Assembly (NCBI GenBank): GCA_022385755.1
Contig: MU278357.1
Location: 248,001-312,000, forward strand
Reading direction: 5' to 3'
DNA from: Trametopsis cervina
Lineage: Eukaryota; Basidiomycota; Agaricomycetes; Polyporales; Irpicaceae
Length of the DNA stretch: 64,000 bases
Shown here one piece after another: positions 24,357-34,489 of the stretch. The notes beneath the pieces were generated by a model. It ran no database searches, was not told the origin of the DNA, and saw nothing but the letters and a program-made list of their open reading frames with translations. Every line of letters starts with the position of its first letter. The first letter of the stretch is position 1. Made by a program: the position numbers and the translations under genes.

Positions 24357-26029
24357 ATGTAAGAGCTCTGGGCTGATTTCGCGATGTGTGCGTTAATCGT
24401 CAACGGATCCATAGGCCATTGCCAGACGAACGTCCCCGTCAGAGCGTCGCCAACCTCATCGGCAGGTTCGAACAGCAGACCAAGCGACAATCGATTGGAT
24501 CTGCTCCGCGGACAGCCAGTGCGCTGTCCAATCCGCCGGGCGATGCTACGAAGATCGAAGTGAAAGAGAAGCGGGAATGGCCCCCGAGGACACAGCACGA
24601 TGCTGAGCCAGAAGTAAAGCAAGAGGCTGTAGCTCAGGAGGAAGTCCCACCGAAGCCATCCCTGCCGACGCCAGATGCGTCGCCCAAAGCTGAGCCAGCC
24701 CAGCTGCCAAGTCCCCCTCACAGCGCTGAGGTGATTCTGGCTGCGGAAGACGTGGCAGTTCCTACATCTGAGGAACCTTTACCTGCCACTGCTGTGCCTT
24801 CAACACCAGCGAAGCCAGCACCGGCTCGTCAGTCAAACGCTGCCACGCCTGCAGCATCAAGAACGCAAGCGACGCCGTCCAGAGCAAAAGCCGCTCCGCC
24901 TCGCTCAGCAGCCACGTCAAAGTCTGCCGCCGCGCGCCCAGCAGCCAAATCTCCTCCGACATCCTACCATGGCCCCCCTGCCATCTCCGCCTCCACCTCC
25001 GCCCCGCACAACGCCAAACCCTCCCCCGCCTCCAAACTTGCCCACTCCCAATCCCAGACCCAACTGCGCTCCCGTCCAGTGTCCAGTGCGTCCGTGCGTG
25101 CACCTTCCACCCCAGCTCGCGCGAAGACACCCTCGGTCGCCCGCCCCAAGACGCCCTCTGCCCGTCCGAAGACGCCTTCCGCGGCGCGCCCCAAGACCCC
25201 GGCAGGGTCGACGCGATCAGGCCTGTTCGCGCCAACCGCCGCATCGCTCGCTCGCGCACGCCAAGGCGACGACGCGCCCCCGCAGCCTGTCAAGAAGCAG
25301 ACGCTCCCGCCCGATGCCGCTGAGAGGCTGAGTAAGCCGACTGCCGCGAGCTTGCAGAAGTTGCGCTCCCCGAGCGGTGCGGTGAGCCCTCCCCCGAAGA
25401 CTCCTGCTAAGCGGGGTGCTGCGCCAACTCGTGGCACACCGACCAAGACCAGAGGGGCAGCCGTGGCGCCGAAGACTCGTGCGCCTGTTGGTACGGCTAA
25501 GAAGGCGGCGGCGGCGGCGATGGCTGCTACTGCTGTGGTCGCGGACGTTGTTGCAACCGAGGAGTCTGGTGATGAAGTGCACTTCACAGAGGAGCCTGAG
25601 GCTCATGACGAACATGAGCATCTAGAGGAGGTCATCGTACATGATGAACCCGAGGAGGTCCACGATGAACCTGCTCATGAGACAGATGCAGAGGAGGTTC
25701 ACGTCGAGGAAGATGTACACGAATCGGTCGAGGCCATCTCTGCTGAAATTGAGGAGCCTGAACATGAAGAGGAGATCGTCGACAATGTGGATGCTGCCGT
25801 CCCGCCTCACGCTGCGGACGTCGCAGACGAAGAACACGAAAACGAAACGGCGTCAGAACCCGTTGAGGAGGACGAAGAAGAGCTTATTCTCCCCGACTCT
25901 CCCACTCCTGTTAAGCACCACGATGACCTCGACGAAATCGTCTCCATGCTCGAGGCTAAGAACCCCGTGCAGCTGACCGCGCCCGAGGACGTCGCGGGCG
26001 AGATCCCGGACGACCTGGAGCTGGAGTGA
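24357..26029 (+). CDS. Low-complexity protein with basic Ala/Pro/Ser/Thr N-half and acidic C-half; split start codon
   Basis: Function not recognised. Preferred model: 24357-24358 (AT) spliced to 24415-26029, so the ATG is split by a 56-nt GT-AG intron; 538 residues beginning MPLPDERPRQSVANLIGRFE. An in-frame ATG at 24386 inside that intron would give 547 residues if the intron were retained. RQSVANLIGRFE occurs, to my knowledge, near the start of fungal proteins of this type. The middle carries repeated SARPKTPS-like units and many Lys-Thr-Pro sites, suggesting microtubule or DNA association or CDK phosphorylation (inference). After a poly-Ala/Val patch (about 375-390) the last 150 residues are rich in Glu, Asp and His. 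No transmembrane or enzyme motif. Confidence 0.75.
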
Positions 26030-26891
26030 ATAAAAACAGCTCGGGGCAAGCAAGCCGAAGGCGGAGAGCATAGTAATGAAAGGTAATATTTGATATACGT
26101 TCTTTGGCTTTTTATTTTATTCTTGGAATCAATCGGTCAAATTCAATAAACAGAGCGAGTCATGTACATAAGTCAACAGGTGCGGTGTTCACCCTTTTCT
26201 CTCCACAGTCGGACTATGACTGATACTGTAGTTTTAGCGTCCGTCCATATACCATACCCACTCCCTGAACAAATCCAAACCCGCACATTAAGCTCGTGAT
26301 ATTATTCCCATCATAGGTCCATCGTTCCGCCCTTTTGGTAGATAGCTTTCCTCGTTCTCATCCCACCGTTCGCTCGTTTATCTTCATCCATCTGTCTTAC
26401 CGGATTGAATATTGCTCCTTGTTCGAACGTCGCGCAGACGTGATATCCATTCGTTGTTTGTCCCAACTTGAGCCCATAGCTTGCTGTTGATATGTACCTC
26501 CTTTGGGTGCCTTGCGTTCGTTTAATGCACAGCTTGTTTCATGACCCATTCATTTTCGTCAGTTGATTTTGTCTTGGGCATGAAGCCCACTCCTATATGA
26601 TCTGTCAAGCGGTTTGATCATCCCCTCAGGGCGTTTAGATCTAGGTCTCTTCCTCGTGCATTCATCGTGGCGCGACCATGATCGTACACGCTGAGTCTGC
26701 TCACGTATAGAACACGTACAGACCTCCGCACGGTGAACAACATCATACAAACAAAGTGTAAGTCTCCCTACCTCCACCTCATGAGTCATTTACGACTCAC
26801 ACTCGTTAGCATAAAACTCTGCATCTCATACAGTACCTGAGGTGTATCCTACATATCTGTACTATCTCTCCATCCTTCGCAAGCACATTCG
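26030..26891. other. Intergenic region
   Basis: 3' region of the bipolar-charge protein followed by the promoter of the GNAT-like gene. AT-rich around 26090-26165. No gene seen. Confidence 0.5.
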
Positions 26892-27899
26892 ATGGCTACC
26901 CCGCCCCCATCGCAGACGGGCAGGTCCGAGCTCGCCCTGCGCCTCGGCCCTGAGATCACAGACACAGAGCTCGCGCAGTGCGCCCGCCTCTTCAGCTCGC
27001 ACTATGGCGTCTGGGGCACGCACGCTCCACCCCCCTTACGCCCTGGTGAGCAACATCCGCAGTAGACATTCATCGCTGTTGGTGTTCACCTTGGACCGAC
27101 GGTCTGACAGGAAACCGCGTGAAGATGTCCGCGACGAAGTTGCGCGCCGAGTGCCTTTCCGACGTAGCGAACAGCGCAGTCGTGATGTGCTTCGTCGATG
27201 GGGAGCTCGTCGGGCACGCGTGCGCGACGCGCTGGACGTATGGCGCGCGTGAGTCCCCCCCTTCCCCCTTCCTTCTCTCTCCCCCTCTCCCCGCCCCGTA
27301 TTTTTCCTCACTCCTAAGCTCAGGACGCTAACACCCTCGCCCCGGTAGACATAATCTGTTGGATAACCCAACTTGTCGTCGCCCTCCCCCACCGACGCCG
27401 CGGCATCGCAACCTCCCTCCTCACTCACCTCAGCACCTCCGCGTGGTTCGAACGCGTCACCGCCGTCGGCGTCGCGTCGTCCCACCCCATCGCGTGTCGT
27501 GTGGTCATCAAGGCGCTCGCGCGTACGTCCCGTCTCACTGCTGTGCACAGAAGAGGAAGCTGAGATACGACGCAATGCGTTACATATACAGGGACACCCA
27601 TCGCGTCGCTCGACCTCTCCTTCATCCGCACACACGCCCCCGGGATCCTCGCGTCAAGCCCCGCGCCATTCCTGCGCGGTCGCGCGCTCAGAGGCTCACT
27701 CTTCCATCCAGCCGATGCACAGGATGAGAAGGAGGACGACGGCACAGTGTCGTTGGTCGACACGGCCTTCTTCGTCGCGCATGAAGAGCCGCAAACGGTT
27801 CTGGATGAGTATAAGCACACAGGGGAGCCGTGGGTGTTGGGAGGGTTGGCGGAGGGATACGAGTTCTGCGTTATTGCGCCGCTGTCGGAATGTTCGTAG
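26892..27899 (+). CDS. GNAT-family N-acetyltransferase-like protein
   Basis: Exons: 26892-27045, 27111-27248, 27349-27522, 27592-27899; 257 residues. The acetyl-CoA binding motif A is recognisable as QLVVALPHRRRGIATSLL (Arg-Arg-Gly-x-Ala), preceded by CFVDGELVGHACATRW, which fits the beta2-beta3 hairpin of GNAT enzymes. The C-terminal half, ending GYEFCVIAPL, looks specific to a fungal subfamily. Substrate unknown; no targeting signal. Intron 2 (27249-27348, 100 nt) is longer than usual here and CT-rich. A degraded copy of the last codons and 3' flank of this gene lies at 32600-32800. Confidence 0.85.
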
Positions 27900-28059
27900 A
27901 CCTGTATGTTTTCACAGATTACTGCGGCCCACATGGCATGGTTTATCAAATGTCATTGCAACATGTTCTACCGCCAATGTGTTATTGCACAAACAGTCCA
28001 AACGAAATACACAACAAACATACACACGCGGATACATCAGCAAAACTGTTTGTGTCTGA

Positions 28060-28629
28060 AATGATCTTACCCCACTGTTTACATCCCCTGGCGGACCAAA
28101 CTCACCACTGAACCACAAGCGGGACTTTTGCTCCGACGGAGTACGAACGATTTTCAAGAACAGTGCGGAGACACCTCCACCATGGCCGCAGCCTGCGGGG
28201 ATTTTCTCGCGCGGCGTATTCTTCCATCCAATTATCTTCATCACAAAGCTCAAAGCTCTCGTTGAGGCCCTTCACGCTTTGGGACCCACTCAGAATGACC
28301 TCGACCTCGAGTCACAAGCATTATGGACGATGTTCAAAGCACGGACAGTTGTCTGTGAGGGCACTGGTGCAATTCTCTTCAATCTGTTCGACACATTCAC
28401 TCTAACCCCTCAAGTGCCGGAGTTACTTGTGCAATACAACGGAAAACTTTACCTGAAGATCCCTTGCGTTCCGGAGGCCTCTGTGGCATCCATTGAGAAC
28501 ACCGCCGCCTCTGCTGCTCCTATAGGAGTCGAAAATGCCACCACCACCGCCACTCCTGCAAGTATAAACAATCCCGCCACTACTACTGCATCATTAACCA
28601 TCAATAACATTCTCGCTGTCGCTCCTTAG
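28060..28629 (+). pseudogene. Orphan 189-codon open frame without start codon (gene fragment or missing exon)
   Basis: The frame is open from the stop at 28057-28059 to the stop at 28627-28629, with no ATG near its beginning. Translation contains PAGIFSRGVFFHPIIFITKL, then KARTVVCEGTGAILFNLF and YNGKLYLKIPCVP. The tail is Ala/Thr/Asn-rich with repeated ATTTA/INN words. It may be the last exon of a gene whose first exon I could not find, or a truncated copy. I do not recognise the family. Confidence 0.4.
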
Positions 28630-29426
28630 CCGTGGTATTAACACAACTGCGCGAGAGGCGGTTGTTCTTGATTCCATGCAAAATAACATCATTTTCCCCA
28701 CCTCATGATCTATTGTACGGTCTGTTAATGTATCTACTCACTCCTACACCACTAATACACTATAATTGACCTTTCATCTCGCTGCTGGACCTCCAGATCG
28801 ACCGGCATCTGTGTTGCGTGGTGGCCACGGTGTTAGCGCCCAACGGTTCGTGCACTAAAGTGGTTCTAACTTTGCTGTGCTGATTTTCATAAGCAATCTA
28901 TGGTGTCTACATACGACAGAACCTATGTATCTTCAACTTAGAGACCTCAAAATATTTCTTACGCTGTTGTAACACACTGTACGCATGCTACATCTCCTCA
29001 TCCCTGTGTGAACCCCTACACTAGGGTTTCTCCCATGTGATGCCGTTGTTGAAACGGTCGAAACGGTTAGAACGGTCGCAAACGGTCTGACCGTTCAGCG
29101 ATGCATATCCCCTGGTACGGCGGAGCCTACTGATGTCCTTGGTCCGCCTGCAGCGTGACCCAGGAAATTGTGCGGCGTCTATCATAAACGCTTGCTTTCA
29201 AGGCGCGTTCCGAGTGGCGCCTACCTTCGCTTGCTTGCCTACGCCCCTCACCGACATTTATCTCTGTTACATCCAGGCCTTGTGCAAGCCATCCTCCACT
29301 GACATTTTAGAATCATAGGATAGGGCACACTCTTTGGTCTCTTCGCTCGAAACAACTGGGTCTCGACAGTCAAGCTATCCAAAGCTATAGCCAACCGGTG
29401 ACCAACACTCAACGGTTCAGCACGGC
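28630..29426. other. Intergenic region
   Basis: No gene seen. Contains the ACGGT-rich short repeat described separately and the probable promoter of the next gene. Confidence 0.5.
29051..29095. repeat. Short array of AACGGT(C/T) words
   Basis: Four AACGGT words at 9-10 nt spacing (GAAACGGTC, GAAACGGTT, GAACGGTCG, AAACGGTCT) end in ACCGTT, which is the inverse of the same word. Could be a protein-binding array or a degenerate minisatellite. Confidence 0.6.
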
Positions 29427-31144
29427 ATGCCATTTGACTCTGGTGTCTCAGCATCCGACACTGTAATGGCGTCCACTCCATCTGACACTGTAATGGAGAC
29501 CACCCCATCTCCTCCGTCCTCGCCAGTATCTCTATCCTCTGGTCCCAGAACACCACCATCCCCTAGCTCTACCACCTCAGAGCATTCCATGCTGCTGGAG
29601 AAAACAATGCAAGCCCAATTCTCCGTAGATATCACACGCACGCTTTCTGGTTCGATAAGCTATCCGGACTCGGGTGCGGTGCACACATCTCGCCTCGTGG
29701 CGTCTATTGGCAGCACGCAGGAGCAGCCTTCTTTAGGAAAAACGGGGCGATATGTAGGACATTCACAGGAACATGAGGTGGACACGAGCAGCGCAAGCCA
29801 TGAAGTGGAGGGAAAGCTTCTTGAGATTGCCCGTCAACTTCGTGCCCAAGACACCGCGGAGCCCTACGTCCTCCCCTGCTCTGAAGAAGAGTTCAGAGTC
29901 TATCTTGAGACTTCCGAACTCAAAGGAATTCACCTGAGGTACGTGGTGTGCTCTATAAGTTACAGATCCTGTTAGATAACCAGGATCATTCTCAGGTGGT
30001 TTCGAAAGGACAACAAGTCCGCATACTTATATATGCCAAGTGTATCCCACGAAGCTATCACACATCTGCTGATGCGACATATCTTACTCCCCTCCGATGA
30101 GTATGTTATTGTTGGCCAGCACGAACAATCCGGCCCAGCTGTGCATATCCAAGCCGATAACGCCATACAATTCCAAGAGACCTCTCTCACCCATACCAGT
30201 TCCACCAAAACTCGCTCCGTTACTATCAAGGCAAAACCACCTGGCACCAGGGGAAACAGTCGTGATACCTCGTCTGCTTCGCGAATAGCTGCCAGCCCTT
30301 ATGGTAAGTGTCAAATATACGAATCTCCTATACGAGGTTCTCACATTTTTAGACTCATGGTTCATCAAGCGTAAGGCCTCTCGGGCCGTCCCAGCCAGTG
30401 TGCCACCGCCACCTATGTTTGTGACACGAATTGTCGCCGAAGTTGCTGTATCTCAGCCGCTTGAACAGGCGCTGGAGAAAGCTCGGCTCTGGTTGGCACC
30501 TGCAGAAAGCAGCATCAACGTTGTGATTGTCCTCGCTGCACAGGAATCCCCTGCCTTCCGATCGCCCTCCAAACTCCGCCATCTGCCAGCTCCCAACGCA
30601 GATTGGCAACTTCGTGAAACAATGCAAACACTTCCCGACACTCTAGGGCCCTGTATCCATATCCTTGGCTCTGCGGCCCCTGATACTTCATTGACGGACG
30701 ACGAGCAATTGCTGATGTCCAGCTATGAATGGCAACCATTGGAGCAGACTGGTACCTGGGTCTGGCATCGTACGTGTCATATTAGTTATCATACACGCCT
30801 GTCAATCTTGCTCATTGTCTGTCAGACAGAGTGGAGGAAGTCACAGCTTATCTTTGTTATAGGGATGAACAGGAAAAGGCGTGTATTGCCCGTTCTCATT
30901 CGTATCAGAATTTAGCTGAAGAGTTCAACAGATCTCTCTCATCACGCTGGACGACGACGATGTGCCTATCCAACGCGTAAAAGCCCTCAGGATTCCCTGG
31001 ACGAAGATCGACCCTTTACATCCCCGCGCACAGGCAGGAGAGGACCTCGAATTCGGCCTTCCTAACCTAGTCTTCTGGGTGAATGAGTTTATCAGGCAGC
31101 GCGCCGTTGACAGGTTCCTCAACTGGGTCGCCAGGAAGGAGTAG
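29427..31144 (+). CDS. Uncharacterised fungal protein, possibly restriction-endonuclease-like (PD-(D/E)XK/Uma2-type) fold
   Basis: Exons: 29427-29938, 29996-30303, 30353-30769, 30826-30878, 30932-31144. The first 170 residues are Ser/Thr/Pro-rich and probably disordered. The folded part contains SDEYVIVGQHE, DSWFIKRKASRA, then TRIVAEVAVSQPLEQALEKA and RLWLAP followed by a hydrophobic strand (INVVIVLAA). The order Glu-Val-x-x-Ser-Gln then Lys/Arg-x-Trp is reminiscent of fungal Uma2-like nuclease-fold proteins; this is a weak family call. The last intron only keeps frame as a GC-AG intron (30879-30931, AAG|GCGTG). The C-terminus ALRIPWTKIDPLHPRAQAG reads as real protein. If that intron is wrong, the gene may be frame-broken near 30880. 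Confidence 0.6.
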
Positions 31145-31187
31145 TCCTTGTCGGTGGGTATGAATCTGGATGTTTGGAGTTTTCTCC

Positions 31188-32449
31188 CCGCATCGGGGAA
31201 ATAATATCGAGCAGACCTAGGCAGAACTACGTAGAAATAAGTTTACCTGTAAAATCTACATTTTCCGCCCAACGCTGGCTTTAACATGCTTGTTATGCAA
31301 ACTCTTTCTCCTTGACATGTGAGATCATTCCTTGCAATATCAGCCATGCGCGGCAGTGTTTACAATACTTATCAACTCTGTACAACAATTACGATCANNN
31401 NNNNNNNNNNNNNNNNNNNNNNNNNNNNNNNNNNNNNNNNNNNNNNNNNNNNNNNNNNNNNNNNNNNNNNNNNNNNNNNNNNNNNNNNNNNNNNNNNNNN
31501 NNNNNNNNNNNNNNNNNNNNNNNNNNNNNNNNNNNNNNNNNNNNNNNNNNNNNNNNNNNNNNNNNNNNNNNNNNNNNNNNNNNNNNNNNNNNNNNNNNNN
31601 NNNNNNNNNNNNNNNNNNNNNNNNNNNNNNNNNNNNNNNNNNNNNNNNNNNNNNNNNNNNNNNNNNNNNNNNNNNNNNNNNNNNNNNNNNNNNNNNNNNN
31701 NNNNNNNNNNNNNNNNNNNNNNNNNNNNNNNNNNNNNNNNNNNNNNNNNNNNNNNNNNNNNNNNNNNNNNNNNNNNNNNNNNNNNNNNNNNNNNNNNNNN
31801 NNNNNNNNNNNNNNNNNNNNNNNNNNNNNNNNNNNNNNNNNNNNNNNNNNNNNNNNNNNNNNNNNNNNNNNNNNNNNNNNNNNNNNNNNNNNNNNNNNNN
31901 NNNNNNNNNNNNNNNNNNNNNNNNNNNNNNNNNNNNNNNNNNNNNNNNNNNNNNNNNNNNNNNNNNNNNNNNNNNNNNNNNNNNNNNNNNNNNNNNNNNN
32001 NNNNNNNNNNNNNNNNNNNNNNNNNNNNNNNNNNNNNNNNNNNNNNNNNNNNNNNNNNNNNNNNNNNNNNNNCGAAGAGTCATGACGCGCGATGCAGCAC
32101 CATGATGACATCAGCGCAACTTGTGTCCTGTTGTCTCGGACTTCACATAATGCTTCATTTACTGTAGTATGCCGTCAGATACGTTTTTGAGTCGCAGAAA
32201 ATAGTAGTACACACCTGACAGTGTTCCAATATTACATATAGTATCATGCGCCCCTTATCAAGCTGAGGGGGATTAGCTAGATTCAACTAGAAAGAACTTA
32301 CATGTCCGCAGTTGACCGCCATTGCAAAGGTTCTCAACTCGGGCGTTGATCGGGCTACCTATTCAAGTGACGCCCTCAACGGAAATTCTAGATCAAATTA
32401 AGCGCGCCAGTTAATACTTGCTCTTTTCATAATTATTTCCCCGATGCGG
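31188..32449. repeat. 18-bp inverted repeat pair flanking the assembly gap
   Basis: CCGCATCGGGGAAATAAT at 31188-31205 is perfectly matched in reverse complement at 32432-32449. The span of 1.26 kb includes the 675-nt gap. It may be the termini of a small DNA transposon or MITE-like element; the interior is mostly unknown. Confidence 0.5.
31398..32072. other. Assembly gap (675 Ns)
   Basis: Unsequenced run of N. Any frame through it is meaningless. Confidence 1.
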
Positions 32450-33561
32450 TTTCTCCGAGAATATGCTAACGTGCTCCGTGTAACCGCACGCATCTCATCT
32501 CATGTTTATATAAATACATGTCGAAACGCTGCCTGTTAAGGACCATTGGAATGTAGCCAATACGAATATAATACACACACTGTTCTCACCCGAGCGTCGT
32601 TGGCTGCTCGGAAGGATACGAGTTCTGCGTTATCGCTCCGGTACCGACACGTTCTCAGACCCTTCACTCCCCTTCACTAGCCTGAGTTTCCATATCAAAA
32701 CGCATTGGACCATATTCATATTCTACCCAACACGACCGTGTTTTTACACAAACAAAACAGTCCAAACCACACGAACATACACACGCACGCGAGAATAGTA
32801 CAACACCAATCGAGGGTTACTACACGTATCGACAAGGAAAAGAAAAGGACAAAAGAACAGAAGAAAGAGGAAAGTCCAATAAGTTAAGACACAGTAGAGT
32901 ACACGCGAGGCGAGAAATACAAGGGTTTGGTACAGAGGCTTGGTTTGCACCATGCAGGCGGTAGTGCTCGAAGGCTGAGTGAGATAGAGGGTCTCCTCAA
33001 AACGCCATCTCCTATGCGGATCAGACGGTTGGGCAGAATTCTGGAGTGTCGTTCGATCCACTATGCGAGGCTGAGCGGGTGGAAGGATGGAGTACAATGG
33101 TGATGTGCTGCGTCTCGAGCAATGCCTCGCTGGGGCGTTCGAGGTGCTGCTCCGTAAATCGCCTGGTCGTAGAGTTGCATAGTATCCACGGCATACAGGT
33201 TGTAGAGCGCGGAGCATGGCCACAGGTGGTGATAGTACATTCGTTCGGTTCGGCGGTGTGAATACAACGTTGTACAGCTGTCTTTTGGTACAGTGTCGCC
33301 AGGCGACTTCGGGGGGCGCAGAGCGTAGTGCGTCTCGTCGAGCGCAATGGAGGCGACAATTACGATTGCGTAGTAATGTCGATATAACCAGTGGGTAGGA
33401 TGATGCCGACGATTATCGAATTCGAATTATCTCCGAATCTTGTCTTGTCTTCGCACAGAGGAGCCAGAGTCAGAGAGTGTGTGTTAACATAACAAAGCAT
33501 AGTTTTTGCCCGTCCGCCACCATCTAAGCGGCGCGTCCAAACGAGCAGCGCGGATTCCAAT
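32073..33561. other. Intergenic region with relic sequence
   Basis: Apart from the GNAT tail relic (32600-32800) and one arm of the inverted repeat, no gene is supported. The part after 33360 is the 3' flank of the minus-strand gene ending at 33562. Confidence 0.5.
32600..32800 (+). pseudogene. Relic copy of the GNAT gene tail and its 3' flank
   Basis: GGATACGAGTTCTGCGTTAT occurs here near 32617 and, identically, at 27854 in the last exon of the GNAT-like gene. The following bases also match with changes (CGCTCCGGTACCGACACGTTCTCAG against the functional stop region). Further on, CACAAAC and CAGTCCAAAC followed by ACATACACACGC recur in both flanks in the same order. Nothing upstream of the tail is recognisable, so this is a truncated duplication. 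Confidence 0.7.
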
Positions 33562-34489
33562 CTAGTTGAAGCCATCAAAATGGCCCGTGAGGATCCTCTC
33601 GCCCATAGGCGACGGCGCCCGCTTCGGACGCTGCGCACCGGCAGCGAGCGTGTTCGCGCGGCGCGGCTTGCGGCCGGGAGTGGGGGGCGGGGAGGGGCCG
33701 CGCTCGACGGCGGGGGTGTTGGGCGGGGGTTGGAGGGTGCGCGTGGGCGGCATCGGGGGCTGTAACGTGATAAAGTTTTAGTTTGAGTTTGGGTTTGGGT
33801 TTATAGGTGGAGGCGGGGAGGGGAGGGGTGGGGAGGGAGATAAGGAAAAGAGGAAAACAAAACGCACCTTTAACGCCGCTCCACCGAGCGAGAGACGGCG
33901 GAGGAGGCCGACGGCCCTGTCTTGCTGCTGCGGGCCTTGGGGGGCGGCGAATGAGGAAGGGGATGTGGGGGATGTGGGGGAGGACGGCCAGGCTGCTGTG
34001 CTTGCGCGACGGTGTTTGGTGGAGGGCGGGGCTGTTAGGTCGGGCTCGGAGTCGTCTGAGGGGTGGAGTCAGATCCGCAGTTATGAACAAACAACAATAA
34101 GGGAATAAGGTTAGAAAAGACGGGAGGAATGAAGAGGAGACAAGGGATTGGTGGAAATGGAGGGAGAGGAGAGGAGAAAAGAGGAAAAGATGCGGATACA
34201 CACCTTCAAACACCGCCGCCCCAAACCCGCGTCTGAACGGAAAAGTGGCAGTGGGCGACTTGGGCGACTGGCTCAAAAAGTAGTTGAGCACGCCCGACGT
34301 GCCCGCGATGCGCGGTTGGTTGTGGTTTCCGGAGAGCGGGGAGCTGATGGGCGAGACGGGCGAGTGTGGGGACGAGGACTCGTCTGAGGAGGATGTTTCG
34401 GAGACGGAGTGCGAGCGGGAGCGGTGGTGGATTGGGATGGGGTCGCTGTGCTGGACTTGGACTTGGGTTCGGTCTGCGTTTGAAGACAT
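33562..34489 (-). CDS. Conserved basidiomycete protein of unknown function, Ser/Pro-rich
   Basis: Exons (descending): 34489-34204, 34055-33868, 33759-33562; introns 148 and 108 nt, long for this window; 223 residues. The first exon has a phosphorylatable Ser/Pro tract and the segment TSGVLNYFLSQSPKSP, then FPFRRGFGAAVFE. The second ends GLLRRLSLGGAAL, which contains an RRLSL kinase-type site. The protein ends SPMGERILTGHFDGFN. I associate this block order with a widespread uncharacterised basidiomycete family; no enzymatic motif is visible. Splicing is needed, because the unspliced frame reads into an unrelated Pro/Leu-rich stretch. Confidence 0.82.

Noticed and set aside
24964..25587. 207-codon minus-strand frame
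   Set aside because: GC-rich shadow of the Ala/Pro-rich gene on the plus strand; mirror low complexity.
31312..32167. Open frames of 240-280 codons through the gap
   Set aside because: Composed almost entirely of undefined bases.
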